Notes: generated by a model not told the origin, from the sequence alone. Shown: positions 29,381 to 38,766, counted from the stretch's first letter. The stretch: 64,000 nucleotides of DNA from Streptomyces radicis (GCF_003626575.1 NZ_RBDY01000015.1:62001-126000); one strand, 5' to 3'. Numbers and translations: made by a program.

Positions 29381-30952
29381 TCAGCCGCCGCTCCCGGCCC
29401 TTCGCCTCGCCACGACGACGGCGATCAGGACCGCCGCGAGAGCGGTGAGACCCGCGCCCACCCCGGCGAACATCCGCAGCCCCTGCGCGACCGCCTCGTG
29501 CACCGCGTCGAGGAGCGCGGGACCGCCCGTGTCGAGCCGTTCCGCCGTGCTGACGCCCTCGTGGACGCTGGCGCGCGCGGCGGCCACGGCCGTGTCGGGG
29601 ACCTCGGGTGGCAGGTCGTCCGGCAGCGCGGCCCGGTATACGAGGGTTCCCACCGCGCCCCCGGCCGCCACGCCGAGCGCGGTGCCGAGCTCGCCGCTGA
29701 CCTCCTGGGCCGCCGCCGCCGAGCCGGTCTGCTCGCTCGGCGCCCCCGAGATGATCAGATCGCTGATCAGGGCGGTGCCAGCCCCCTGCCCGAGGGCGGT
29801 GACGGAGAGGGCGCCGATGAGCAGCGCCAGCGGGGTGTCGGGGTCCGCGAGCGCGAGCAGCAGCGTCATGCCGAGCGCGGCGACCGCGAGTCCGGCCACG
29901 ATGACGGCGCCCTGCCGCAGGCGCGCGCTCAGGGCGGGCGCGAGCATCGCCCCGACGACGTTGAGCACGATGTAGGGCAGCGTCCACAGACCGGCGCGCA
30001 GGGGGGAGAGGCCGACGGCCCACTGGAGGTACTGGGTGAAGAGGTAGAACGTCCCGACCACGCCGATGCCGATGAGCAGCAGCGTCGCCAGTGCGGCGCC
30101 GACCCGTGGATCGGCGAGCAGCCCGAGGTCGAACAGCGGGGCGCGCAGGCGGCGTTGCCGATGGACGAAGGCGGCGAGCAGGAGGATCCCCGCGCCCATG
30201 ACCGCCAGGTTCGAGCCGATCGCTCCGGCGTCCTGGGCCCCTGACTCGTGCCCCGCGGCGATCTCCTGCAACCCGTGGACCACGCCGAGGACGCCCGCCA
30301 CGGAGAGCGCCACGCTGACCGGGTCGAGGGGCGCGGTCGTCCGCTCGGGGCGTTCGGGGAGCAGCCTCGGCCCGCAGAGCAGGAGCGCCACGACCGGGGG
30401 CACGTTGATGAGGAAGACGGCCCCCCACCAGAAGTGCTCGAGCAGGAAGCCGCCGAGCAGCGGCCCGAGCGCGCCCCCCACCGAGAACGCGCTGAACATG
30501 ATCGCGATCGCGAGGCGCCGCTGGCCCTCGTCGCGAAACATGACGCGCAGCAGCGAGAAGAGCGACGGCATCAGGGTGGCACCGGCCACGCCGAGCAACG
30601 CGCGGGCCGCGATGAGGAGTTCGGCGCTGCCGGCGAAGGCGGCGACCACCGAGAGCGCGCCGAACGCGGCGGCGCCGACCAGCAGCAGGCGGCGCGGTCC
30701 CACGCGATCCCCGAGGCGGCCCATCGTGACGAGGAACCCGGCGATGAGGAATCCGTAGACGTGCACGATCCACAACGTCTGGGAGGCGCTGGGTTCGAGG
30801 TCCGCGCTGAGGGTGGGGAGCGCGAAGAACAGCACGGTCAGGTCGATGGAGAGGATCAGCATGGGCAGCACGAGCAGCGCGAGACCGGCCCATTCGCGAG
30901 GGGTGGCGCGGTCCGCGACCGCGGGCGCGCCGAGGCCGGTCAACGGGACCAC
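29381..30952 (-). CDS. MFS multidrug exporter, DHA2 (EmrB/QacA) 14-helix type
   Basis: The protein has 523 residues and about 14 hydrophobic helices. Its N-terminus has the DHA2 pattern (LILSIDLTVLFFALPTLSADL) and motif A-like GRLGDRVGPRRLLL. Family members export drugs or metabolites by proton antiport. It is divergent from a TetR gene across a 200-bp gap with a palindromic operator, the usual layout for TetR-controlled efflux. Substrate is unknown. It is not adjacent to the PKS cluster, so a role in polyketide export is not supported by position. Confidence 0.9.
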   Translation of the reverse strand: MVPLTGLGAPAVADRATPREWAGLALLVLPMLILSIDLTVLFFALPTLSADLEPSASQTLWIVHVYGFLIAGFLVTMGRLGDRVGPRRLLLVGAAAFGALSVVAAFAGSAELLIAARALLGVAGATLMPSLFSLLRVMFRDEGQRRLAIAIMFSAFSVGGALGPLLGGFLLEHFWWGAVFLINVPPVVALLLCGPRLLPERPERTTAPLDPVSVALSVAGVLGVVHGLQEIAAGHESGAQDAGAIGSNLAVMGAGILLLAAFVHRQRRLRAPLFDLGLLADPRVGAALATLLLIGIGVVGTFYLFTQYLQWAVGLSPLRAGLWTLPYIVLNVVGAMLAPALSARLRQGAVIVAGLAVAALGMTLLLALADPDTPLALLIGALSVTALGQGAGTALISDLIISGAPSEQTGSAAAAQEVSGELGTALGVAAGGAVGTLVYRAALPDDLPPEVPDTAVAAARASVHEGVSTAERLDTGGPALLDAVHEAVAQGLRMFAGVGAGLTALAAVLIAVVVARRRAGSGG

Positions 30953-30981
30953 CGGGCCGGTCGGCGCCCTGTGGGTCGGGT

Positions 30982-31035
30982 CGAAGGGCTCATCGGGGGC
31001 ATCGGGCCCATCGGGGTCATCGGGCTCGTCGGCGG
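30982..31035. repeat. Short degenerate tandem repeat in MFS/TetR divergent region
   Basis: Several 9-10 base units of the form GGGNNCATC or GGGGTCATC follow each other. The repeat lies immediately upstream of the MFS start, in a frame not open with it, so it is probably untranslated leader sequence. Confidence 0.45.
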
Positions 31036-31088
31036 GGCGGGAGAGGGCACGTTCCTGCGCATGCGGCGCTCCTGGGTAGGATTATATT

Positions 31089-31114
31089 CCGTATCGCAAC
31101 GTAACGTTATACGG
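31089..31114. promoter_or_regulatory. TetR operator candidate between MFS and TetR genes
   Basis: CCGTAT (31089-31094) and ATACGG (31109-31114) flank AACGTAACGTT, itself a palindrome at 31098-31108. It is an AT-rich island 39 bases before the TetR ATG and probably overlaps the divergent promoters. Confidence 0.65.
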
Positions 31115-31152
31115 TCCGGTCGCGCAACGGCCGTGCCGGGTAGCCTGAGGGC

Positions 31153-31827
31153 ATGGTGGAGGCGAGAAGCCGGTCGGCGCAGGGGGTCGCCGGTCGCCCG
31201 CGCGATCGGCACATCGACGCGGCGGTGATCGCGGCCACCCTGGAGACGCTCGACGAGACCGGGTATCCAGGACTGTCCCTCGAAGAGGTGGCGCGGCGCG
31301 CCGGGACCTCACGGCCCGCGATCTACCGCCGCTGGTCGGGGCGGGCGCCCCTGGCTCTCGCGGCCATCGCCACCCGGCTCGACGTCCCCACCCCGCCGGA
31401 CTCCGGATGCACCCTGTGCGACATCGCGGAGAGCTTCCAGGTCTTCCTCGCCGCCTACCGCACCATCAGGCCCGACGTCCTGAGCGCGCTCTACGCCGAC
31501 TGCGCCACCGATCCCCAGCTCAGGGCGCGTTACGTGGAGACCGTGGTCGAGCCGTCCCGGCGGGCCGTCGCCCACACGCTCGACCGCGCGATCGCCAGGG
31601 GGGACCTGCGGGCCGACCTCGACCGTGAGCTGCTGCTCGACATCGTCGGGTCACTGGTGCACTACCGCGCGACGTTCGGCCGTCGCCACCTGAGCGACGC
31701 CGAGGCCGGACAGGCCGTCGAGGCGCTCCTCCGGGGCGCCGCCGTGGACTACGCGGCGCTGCTGGCCCACAGCGAGACGCTGGAGCGGCAGCACGAGAGC
31801 GCCTCGGGCGCACCGCACGCCCACTGA
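31153..31827 (+). CDS. TetR/AcrR-family regulator of the divergent MFS exporter
   Basis: The protein has 224 residues with an N-terminal TetR HTH (about 18-65: AAVIAATLETLDETGYPGLSLEEVARRAGTSRPAIYRRW) and a C-terminal helical ligand domain. Length and spacing are typical. Divergence from the exporter and the palindrome between them support autoregulation and repression of the exporter. The ligand is unknown. The ATG follows GAGG at short distance. A 19-bp hairpin follows the stop. Confidence 0.9.
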   Translation: MVEARSRSAQGVAGRPRDRHIDAAVIAATLETLDETGYPGLSLEEVARRAGTSRPAIYRRWSGRAPLALAAIATRLDVPTPPDSGCTLCDIAESFQVFLAAYRTIRPDVLSALYADCATDPQLRARYVETVVEPSRRAVAHTLDRAIARGDLRADLDRELLLDIVGSLVHYRATFGRRHLSDAEAGQAVEALLRGAAVDYAALLAHSETLERQHESASGAPHAH

Positions 31828-31842
31828 CCCTCATGGGCGCGC

Positions 31843-31883
31843 GCCCGGGGTCCTCCCTCCCGGTGGGAGGCAGGACCCCGGGC
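31843..31883. terminator. Long terminator hairpin (19-bp stem, one mismatch, GGT loop)
   Basis: Bases 31843-31861 pair with 31865-31883 except for one C-C mismatch. It lies between the convergent TetR and subtilisin genes and can serve both. Confidence 0.88.
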
Positions 31884-31917
31884 GTCAACGGCCGCCGTCC
31901 GACCGGGCGTCGGCGCC

Positions 31918-34900
31918 CTACCCGCGGTGCAGATACGCCCGTTCGACGACCTGCTCGACGGCGTTGCCCGCCGCGTCCGTCGCCGTGACGCGCAGCGTCA
32001 CATGCGCGTCGTCGCGGATCCTGGACGGCCGTTCGATGGTGGCGTCGAAGGTGTTGCCGCCCGTGGCGCGGACCCGGGTGGCGGCCGCGAACGTGGCCCC
32101 TTCGTCGTACGACACCTCGACCCGCACCCGCACGCCGCGCGGCGCCGCGAGGCCCTCCTGGTGGCGGACCGTCAGGCCCAGCGTGTGGCGGCGCCCGTCG
32201 CGCACCGCGTTGTGCGCGTCCGCGTCCACCGCGTAGTCGACCTGGAGCAGCGGCAACGGCGTCGGCTCGTCCGTGGTGTCCGAGCGGAACGACCACGAGG
32301 TGTGGGTCTCCGTGCCGAAGCCCCACTCCGCCGGGTCACGTTCGGTCGCCAGGTCGAGACGGTAGTCGCCGGGCCCGGCCGGAACGGCGAGGTCCGCGAA
32401 CCCGCCGCTCCCGGCGCCCACTTCGGTGCCGTCGCGGGTCAGCGTCAACGAGCCGAGGCCGGGGGCCCAGTGCCCGGCGGTCGAGTCGGTCAGCCCGGGG
32501 ATCGCCAGCCGCAGCGTGTCGCCGTCCCGCACCGAAGGCGTCGCCGTCCCCCGCGGGATCGAGGGCCGCGTGACCGCCCCGAACCAGCGCTCCGAACGGC
32601 TGTCGTCGGACCCGTAGGTGCGCGGCGCCTCGCGCGTCGCGAAGTCGATGATCGGGAAGTCCGTCAGCCAGGGCACGGCGTCGTGCGCGAACTTCTGCCA
32701 CACCGTGTCGCCCGAGCTCACGTACTCGGTCCTGGTGGTGCCCAGCGGCATCTGCCGCGGCGGGTCCACGAAGACCACCCGCTGGTAGGGGCGCCACGCG
32801 ACATGGTGGGACGTGCCCCAGCCCGACCCGGCGCCCGGGTCGTTGTAGGTGGCGCGCACGCGCGCGGTGTTGCGCTCCGTGACGGTGTGCACGACGCGGT
32901 CGGGCACGCCGCCCGACACCACCTGCATGAGGTCGTACAGATAGGGGCTCTCCTCCGTGGTCGTCAACGTCAGTGCGGTGGTGCGGCGTTCGGCCCTTTC
33001 GAGCAACGCTGCGGCCTCGTCGGCGCTGATCCGCAGCACCGGCACGGCGAACCGTTCGCCGGCGGGCCGCCATGTCGTCCACGCCGTCGCGCCCTCCGCG
33101 GCCACCAGCACCACGCCCGCCGCCCCGGCGTCGGCCGCCGCCTGCGCCAGCTCCGCGTAGCTGCCCTGGTCGCCGTCGAGCACGGCGAGCTTGCCGCGCG
33201 CCCCGCGGAAGCGCGGCTCGTCGACCGGGCCCGCGTCCACCACGGCAAGCCGCTCCCGCGCGTCGAACAGCGGCGACTGGCCCAGGTAGTACGGGTCGAC
33301 GTCCAGGTCGCGCGCCCCCTGCACCTCCGCCGTCACCAGCGGCGCCGTGAGCTGCCAACGCGCCGTGAACTCGAACTCGCCCCGTGTCACCTGCTCGGAC
33401 GGCGAGATCCACAGCCGCGCCTGGCCGATCGGGTACTGCACGGAGTTGGACCAGCTGCGCCCCTCGATCTCGCGATAGGTCCCGAACGTCAGCCACGTGC
33501 GTTGCTCGGCGGGCTCGGGCGTGCGGACCTCGACCGGCGTCGTCTCGCTCAGGTCGAGCGTCACCTCGGTGTCCTCGGTGACGTTCACCTCGGGCAGATA
33601 GGCCATCCGGTACTCGGGGAGGTTCTCGGCGTCGAGGTTCTCCGCGAAGGTCGCGAAGACGTGCACGCCCTCCGGCACCAGGGCGGTCGGCGGCGACGTG
33701 CTGGTGTCGTACGTCGCGAAGCCCTCGGGGCCCCAGATCAGCGGCAGGTCCCACGGCAGCGGCTCGCCGTCCACCCCGATCACGCGGGGGGTGACGCGGT
33801 GCACCGGCGCTGTGACCACCAGGCTCACGGTGGTGTGCGCGACGACCTCGCCGTCCTCGCCGGTCGCGGTGACATAGCCGTAGTAGCCGCCGTACGCCAC
33901 GCCCGCCGGGTCGGGCCGCACCGTCACCTCCTCGGTGGCGCCGCCCGCCACGGTGATCGTGTCGGTGTCCAACGCGGCCGCCTCGGCGGGCAGTTCGCGC
34001 CCGCCCGAGGTGGCAAGGGCGATGTCGAGGGCGAGGGTGACGGGCTCGTCGGAGTCGTTGGTCCAACGCAGCGTGACCGGCTCGGCGTCGGCCGCGCCGC
34101 CGCCGTCCCCTTCACCCTCGTCGGGCGCGAACGTGCCGAGCGAGGCGGTGCCGGTCGCCGTCACCCGCGCGTTGACCGCCGCGCCGACGTCGATCCGGCC
34201 GCCGCCCTGCTCGGTCACCCGGGTGTCGGCGATCGTCTCGGACGTGCTGATCAGCGCGTCCTTCAGCCGCTCGGCCGACCAGTCGGGGTTCGCCTGCGCC
34301 AGCAGCGCCGCCGCGCCCGCCACGTGCGGGGTCGCCATCGAGGTGCCATTGGCGCCCGTGTACAGGGCGTCCACCGGCTCGCCCATCGAGGTGCCGGACG
34401 CGCGGGCCGCGACGATGCCGACGCCGGGCGCGGTGACATCGGGCTTGACCGCGCCGTCGCGCGGGCGCGGGCCCCGGCTGGAGAAGTCGGCGAGCGCGTC
34501 CTCGCGGTCCACCGCGCCGACCGTCAGCGCCGCGTCGGCCGATCCCGGTGAGCCGACCGAACCGTCCCCCGCCTGCCCGTTGTTTCCGGCGGCGACCACG
34601 AACAACGTGCCGCTGCTCGCCGTCAGCTCGTTGAGCGACAGGGCCACGGGGTCGAGCCCATCGGTCCCCGCGTCGTCGCCGAGGCTGAGGTTGACGACGT
34701 CGGCGCCCTCGTCGACCGCCCACTCCATGCCCGCGATCACCGAGGAGTCGCTGCCGTAGCCGTCGTCCCCGAGCACCTTGCCGACGATGAGGTCGGCCTC
34801 GGGCGCGACGCCGCGCCGCGCGCCGTCCGAGCCCGCGCCGCCGCCCGCGACCGTGGCGGCCACATGGGTGCCATGGCCGAACGCGTCGTGCGTGCCGTCG

Positions 34901-35697
34901 CTCGACGAGAAGTTCGCGGACCGGGAGATCCGCCCTTCCAGGTCCGGGTGTTCGGCGTCCGCGCCCGTGTCGAGCACCGCGACCGTGACGCCGCTGCCGT
35001 CGAGCCCGGCCGACCACGCGGCGGGCGCGTTGATCTGGCCGGTGCTGCGGTCGAGCGACGCGCTGACCCTCCCGTCCAGCCAGACCCGGGGCGTCGCGGC
35101 GGCCACGGCCGCGTCCACGCGATCGCCCGAGGGGACCAACTCGGCCCAGAAATCGTCGAGTTCGTCGGCGGCGATCCACACCGACGTCGCGTCGACGCTG
35201 GCCAGGTCACGGCTGGGCGCGCCGTCGTCGTGCAGCTCGGCCAGGGCGTCGACCGCACGCGCCGACACACCCGCGGGGCGCGCCAGGATCAGCGGCAACG
35301 CGTCGGAGTGCGCCGCGTCGTAGCCCTGCGCGATCAGCCCGCTCACGTCGAACAGCCGCGGGTCGAGGGCGCCCGTGGCCACCAACGGCCAGGCGTCCGA
35401 CGGCATCACGGTCAGCGCGCCGTCCGACTCCCGCACCTGGAAGGCGATGTCCTCGCGCCCGGGCCCGGGCCGCGCCTGGGCGACCTGCCTGCCGTCGCCG
35501 GTCTCGGAGACCAGCACCGTGTCACCGGTCACCAGCCGCACGGTCGCGCTCGCCCCGCCCGCGGAACCCGCGCTCGCCGGAGCCCCTGGCGCCTCGGGCG
35601 CGGCGGGCGCGACCGCCGCGGCCGGTGCCGTCATGCCCGCGGCGATCAGGAGCGTCGTGGTGATCAGCGTCGTCGGACGCCGTCTTGACCATCTCAT
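31918..35697 (-). CDS. Large secreted subtilisin (S8) peptidase with PA-like insertion
   Basis: The protein has 1259 residues with a signal peptide (MRWSRRRPTTLITTTLLIAAG, Ala-rich cleavage region). The S8 triad is Asp243 (VLDTGAD), His278 (GHGTHVAATV) and Ser453 (GTSMATPHV). A protease-associated-like segment lies near 820-900 (KLAVLDGD, then AGAAGVVLVAAEG and VPVLRIS). Beta-rich domains follow to the end without an anchor. GGAGG lies 10 bases before the ATG. It is divergent from a TrmB/LuxR-type regulator across a long palindrome, which suggests dedicated control. It is similar in plan to the peptidase at 17848-21177 but longer. Confidence 0.92.
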   Translation of the reverse strand: MRWSRRRPTTLITTTLLIAAGMTAPAAAVAPAAPEAPGAPASAGSAGGASATVRLVTGDTVLVSETGDGRQVAQARPGPGREDIAFQVRESDGALTVMPSDAWPLVATGALDPRLFDVSGLIAQGYDAAHSDALPLILARPAGVSARAVDALAELHDDGAPSRDLASVDATSVWIAADELDDFWAELVPSGDRVDAAVAAATPRVWLDGRVSASLDRSTGQINAPAAWSAGLDGSGVTVAVLDTGADAEHPDLEGRISRSANFSSSDGTHDAFGHGTHVAATVAGGGAGSDGARRGVAPEADLIVGKVLGDDGYGSDSSVIAGMEWAVDEGADVVNLSLGDDAGTDGLDPVALSLNELTASSGTLFVVAAGNNGQAGDGSVGSPGSADAALTVGAVDREDALADFSSRGPRPRDGAVKPDVTAPGVGIVAARASGTSMGEPVDALYTGANGTSMATPHVAGAAALLAQANPDWSAERLKDALISTSETIADTRVTEQGGGRIDVGAAVNARVTATGTASLGTFAPDEGEGDGGGAADAEPVTLRWTNDSDEPVTLALDIALATSGGRELPAEAAALDTDTITVAGGATEEVTVRPDPAGVAYGGYYGYVTATGEDGEVVAHTTVSLVVTAPVHRVTPRVIGVDGEPLPWDLPLIWGPEGFATYDTSTSPPTALVPEGVHVFATFAENLDAENLPEYRMAYLPEVNVTEDTEVTLDLSETTPVEVRTPEPAEQRTWLTFGTYREIEGRSWSNSVQYPIGQARLWISPSEQVTRGEFEFTARWQLTAPLVTAEVQGARDLDVDPYYLGQSPLFDARERLAVVDAGPVDEPRFRGARGKLAVLDGDQGSYAELAQAAADAGAAGVVLVAAEGATAWTTWRPAGERFAVPVLRISADEAAALLERAERRTTALTLTTTEESPYLYDLMQVVSGGVPDRVVHTVTERNTARVRATYNDPGAGSGWGTSHHVAWRPYQRVVFVDPPRQMPLGTTRTEYVSSGDTVWQKFAHDAVPWLTDFPIIDFATREAPRTYGSDDSRSERWFGAVTRPSIPRGTATPSVRDGDTLRLAIPGLTDSTAGHWAPGLGSLTLTRDGTEVGAGSGGFADLAVPAGPGDYRLDLATERDPAEWGFGTETHTSWSFRSDTTDEPTPLPLLQVDYAVDADAHNAVRDGRRHTLGLTVRHQEGLAAPRGVRVRVEVSYDEGATFAAATRVRATGGNTFDATIERPSRIRDDAHVTLRVTATDAAGNAVEQVVERAYLHRG

Positions 35698-35761
35698 CTG
35701 CGTCGTACCTCCAGGGAGGCAGCATCGGCCGGTCCGAACGGCGCTGTCACGCGTTCTCCCT

Positions 35762-35791
35762 GTCGCAGTGGTGACATGTCGCCACTACGAC
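35762..35791. promoter_or_regulatory. 30-bp near-perfect palindrome between subtilisin and LuxR-type regulator
   Basis: The core AGTGGTGACATGTCGCCACT (35767-35786) has one mismatched pair, and GTCG/CGAC extend it on each side with one more mismatch. It is centred in the 158-bp divergent gap, 65 bases from the peptidase start. It is a likely operator for the adjacent regulator. Confidence 0.75.
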
Positions 35792-35855
35792 ACCCCGCCG
35801 TGGGACATCGGTGATAATTGCGGCGGGAGGGGGAGCTGGGGCACAGGAGGGCACG

Positions 35856-36857
35856 ATGCTGGAGGCGGCAGGGCTGAGCGGCGACGAGGAGGCCGTGTAC
35901 CGGCTGCTGGTCGCGGTCGAGAGCGCGACCCCCGACGACGCGGCCGGACGCACCGGGCTCAACCCCGACTACGTGGAGCGCGTGCTCTCGGCCCTCGAAC
36001 GCAAGGGCCTGGTCAACCGGGTGGGCCGCGAGCCGCTCGCGTTCGCCGCCAGCCCGCCCGACGTCGCCCTGCTCCCGCGCCTCAAGCGGCAGACCGACGC
36101 CCTCGACCAGGCGCGCGCCGCCATGTCGGACCTGGCCGACATCTACCGAGGCGCCAGGCGCCGCCGCGACGCCGGGCAGCTCATCGAGGTCATCACGGGC
36201 GCCGAGACGCTCCGCCGCCACCTGCGGCAGCTCCAGAGCGGCGCGCGCCACGAGATGCTGTGGTTCTGCAAGGCGCAGTATGTCGCGATGCCCTCGGGCA
36301 GCAACACCGACGAGTACCGGGCGCTGGCCCGCGGCGTGCGGTACCGGGTGCTGTACGAGCGGGCGTTCTTCGAGGAGCCGGGCGCCGTGGCGAACGTCGT
36401 CCAGGGCGTGCGCGCGGGCGAGGTCGCGCGCGCCGTCCCCCAACTCCCGCTGCGCATGGCCATCGTGGACCGCTCCCTGGCGATCTGCCCCCTGGTCTCC
36501 GGCGGCCCGCACGGCAGCGAGGAGGAGGTGACGGTCGCCATCCTGCGCGGCAGCAGCCTCCTGGACGCGCTGATCGCCCTCTTCGAACGCAACTGGGAGG
36601 ACGGCGTGCCCCTGCGGGTCAGCGCCTCGGGCGAGGTCACCGGCACCGAAGGGGTCGGCGTGGACGAGCCGTTGACGGCGGGCGACCAGCACCTGCTCTC
36701 GCTGCTCGTGGCGGGCGTGTCCGACAAGGCGATAGCCAGCCAGCTCCAGCTCAGCCGACGCACGGTGCAGCGCCGCGTCCAGCACCTGATGAGCCTGACG
36801 GGCGCGGCGAACCGGATGCAGCTGGCCTGGCAGGCCGCCCGCCGCGGCCTCATCTGA
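35856..36857 (+). CDS. TrmB-like/LuxR-type (two-HTH) transcriptional regulator
   Basis: The protein has 333 residues from the ATG at 35856, which has AGGAGG eight bases upstream; the frame extends 15 codons further but without a site. A TrmB-like winged helix at the N-terminus (about 4-60, GLNPDYVERVLSALERKGLV) is followed by a phospholipase-D/sensor-like middle region. The C-terminal LuxR HTH (about 265-325) reads LTAGDQHLLSLLVAGVSDKAIASQLQLSRRTVQRRV. No receiver domain is present. Its position and the palindrome upstream indicate control of the divergent secreted subtilisin. Confidence 0.87.
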   Translation: MLEAAGLSGDEEAVYRLLVAVESATPDDAAGRTGLNPDYVERVLSALERKGLVNRVGREPLAFAASPPDVALLPRLKRQTDALDQARAAMSDLADIYRGARRRRDAGQLIEVITGAETLRRHLRQLQSGARHEMLWFCKAQYVAMPSGSNTDEYRALARGVRYRVLYERAFFEEPGAVANVVQGVRAGEVARAVPQLPLRMAIVDRSLAICPLVSGGPHGSEEEVTVAILRGSSLLDALIALFERNWEDGVPLRVSASGEVTGTEGVGVDEPLTAGDQHLLSLLVAGVSDKAIASQLQLSRRTVQRRVQHLMSLTGAANRMQLAWQAARRGLI

Positions 36858-36970
36858 CCCGCGCCGCGGCGAGCGGCGGGCCGCGGATCACCGCGCTCCG
36901 CGACCGCGTGGGTGCGCGGCCTTCGCCCGCCGTCAAGGGGGCGTGCGGGGAAGCCGTCGGGGACGCCATC

Positions 36971-37000
36971 TTGACGGGCCGTCACCCGGGTCACTAGGTT
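36971..37000 (+). promoter_or_regulatory. Sigma-70-like promoter for the mutarotase gene
   Basis: TTGACG (36971-36976), an 18-bp spacer and TAGGTT (36995-37000) resemble the streptomycete HrdB consensus. It lies in the 320-bp gap before the mutarotase, which otherwise holds only the inverted repeat at 37013 and the ribosome site AAGGAG at 37161. Confidence 0.6.
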
Positions 37001-37012
37001 CTGCCCCGTACC

Positions 37013-37027
37013 TCGAACCATGTTCGA
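37013..37027. promoter_or_regulatory. TCGAA-N5-TTCGA inverted repeat downstream of the promoter
   Basis: This perfect 5-bp-arm inverted repeat lies 13 bases after the proposed -10, where a repressor would block transcription. No regulator gene is adjacent on this side. Confidence 0.4.
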
Positions 37028-37176
37028 TATGTCGCACGGGACGCGGCGATGTCCATGGGTTCTGTCGAGCGCCACCGTCCTCCCCGCGTGTCCTGAATCC
37101 GGTGTTCTCGCGGCGCGGGCTGATCCGCCATGTTCGTGTGCGACCCGTTCTCTCTGTCCGAAGGAGCCGCCGGATC

Positions 37177-38340
37177 ATGAGTACCGACAGACGCACCATC
37201 CTGGCCTCGGGCGCGGCGGGCGTGGCCGCCGCGGTCGCCGGGGTCCCTGGCGCCGCCGCCGCCTCGCCCACGGGCGGCGGGCACGGCGAAGAGCCGCCGC
37301 GGAGCGAGCCGTTCGGGCAACTGCCCGACGGGACCGGGGTCGAACGCTGGACGCTGGCCCGCGGCGGCACCCGGCTCGCCGTGCTCAGCTATGGCGGCGT
37401 CGTGCAGTCCCTCGAGATACCCGACCGCCGCGGGCGCACCGTCAACGTCTCGCTCGGCTTCGCCACCCTGGAGCCGTATCTGACCGCCACGACCTACTTC
37501 GGCGCGTTGATCGGCCGTTACGGCAACCGCATCGCCGGGGGCCGCTTCACGCTGGACGGCTCGGCCTATCAACTGCCGGTCAACGACGGGCCCAACAGCC
37601 TGCACGGCGGCGACCAGGGCTTCGACAAGCGCGTGTGGGAGGTCACCGCGGAGGGCCAGAACTCGCTGATCCTGCGCCGGGTGAGCCCGGACGGCGAGAT
37701 GGGGTATCCGGGAACGCTGGATGTCACGGTCGTCTACACGCTCACCGACGACGGCGACTTCCGCATCGACTACCGGGCGACGACGGATGCCCCGACGGTG
37801 GTGAACCTCACCAACCACACGTATTTCAACCTCGCGGGCGAGGGCTCGGGCACCGTCCTCGACCACCGTCTTGAGATCGACGCGGCCCGCTACACGCCGG
37901 TGGGGGAGACGCTGATACCGACCGGGGAGCTGGCGTCCGTGCGGGGCACGCCGTTCGACTTCCGCCGCGCCAAGCCCGTGGGCGAGGACATCAGGGAGGA
38001 CCACGAGCAGCTGTTGCACGGGCGGGGTTTCGACCACAACTTCGTGCTGGACAAGGGGATCACCGCCAGGCCGCGGCACATCGCCACCCTCCAGGACCCC
38101 TCCTCGGGGCGTGCGATGTCGGTGGCGACGACCGAGCCTGGCGTGCAGTTCTACAGCGGGAACTTCCTGGACGGCGGCCTTGTCGGCACCTCGGGCCGCG
38201 CCTATCGGCAGGGCGACGGGCTGTGCCTGGAGACCCAGCACTTCCCCGACTCGCCCAACCAGCCCGCGTTCCCCAGCACCGTGCTGCGCCCCGGCGAGAC
38301 CTACCGGTCGACGACGGTCCACCGCTTCGCCGCCCGCTGA
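37177..38340 (+). CDS. Secreted (Tat) aldose 1-epimerase / galactose mutarotase
   Basis: The protein has 387 residues from the ATG at 37177, preceded by AAGGAG. The N-terminus MSTDRRTILASGAAG is a Tat-type signal. The GalM fold motifs are clear: GNRIAGGRFTLDG and NSLHGGDQGFDKRVW, the catalytic-His region NLTNHTYFNLAGEG, FDHNFVLDKG, GVQFYSGNF and the catalytic-Glu region LCLETQHFPDSPN. It interconverts alpha and beta aldohexoses. Export suggests action on sugars released outside the cell. It is monocistronic, with its own promoter and a strong terminator. Confidence 0.93.
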   Translation: MSTDRRTILASGAAGVAAAVAGVPGAAAASPTGGGHGEEPPRSEPFGQLPDGTGVERWTLARGGTRLAVLSYGGVVQSLEIPDRRGRTVNVSLGFATLEPYLTATTYFGALIGRYGNRIAGGRFTLDGSAYQLPVNDGPNSLHGGDQGFDKRVWEVTAEGQNSLILRRVSPDGEMGYPGTLDVTVVYTLTDDGDFRIDYRATTDAPTVVNLTNHTYFNLAGEGSGTVLDHRLEIDAARYTPVGETLIPTGELASVRGTPFDFRRAKPVGEDIREDHEQLLHGRGFDHNFVLDKGITARPRHIATLQDPSSGRAMSVATTEPGVQFYSGNFLDGGLVGTSGRAYRQGDGLCLETQHFPDSPNQPAFPSTVLRPGETYRSTTVHRFAAR

Positions 38341-38351
38341 GCCCGCCTGAC

Positions 38352-38381
38352 CCCCGGGACCGGCTGCCGACGGTCCCGGGG
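38352..38381 (+). terminator. Terminator of the mutarotase gene
   Basis: CCCCGGGACCG (38352-38362) pairs perfectly with 38371-38381 across an 8-nt loop, 11 bases after the stop. Confidence 0.85.
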
Positions 38382-38400
38382 ATCCGGGGGAGCGGCCTTC

Positions 38401-38766
38401 GCATTCCGACGCGGCCGCGAGGCGCTGCGCGCGGCCGTCGAACGCGGCGCCCGCGTCGTCGCCGTCTGCACGGACGTGCTCCCGCCGCCCCGCGACAGCC
38501 CGCGCCCCACGCGGGCGACCGGCGTGACCCCGAACGCCCACCAGGTCGTCGTACCGCAGGCTCGAAGCCCGAGCGATCCAGGGGCCGTTCGTCCCGGGGC
38601 ATCCGACGGCCGTGGGCGGGGGGCGCCGTTGCCCGCTTCACTGGCTGTCTGTACAGTCAACGCGAGCGACGGCAACGTGCACCACGCGGTGCGCGTTCCG
38701 GCGTCCTGCGCACCACCTGGCACGAGCGAACCATCGTTCTCACCGATGCAACCAGGAGGCAGCACC
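38401..38766 (+). other. Leader region of the small secreted peptide, with a possible gene remnant
   Basis: The first part (38401-38560), read in the frame of the peptide gene, gives a plausible protein fragment (GREALRAAVERGARVVAVCTD) without a start codon, which may be a decayed gene end. Further on is CTGTACAG, a perfect 8-bp palindrome near 38650, possibly part of a promoter region. AGGAGG at 38754-38759 is the ribosome site of the peptide. I see no complete gene here. Confidence 0.4.
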
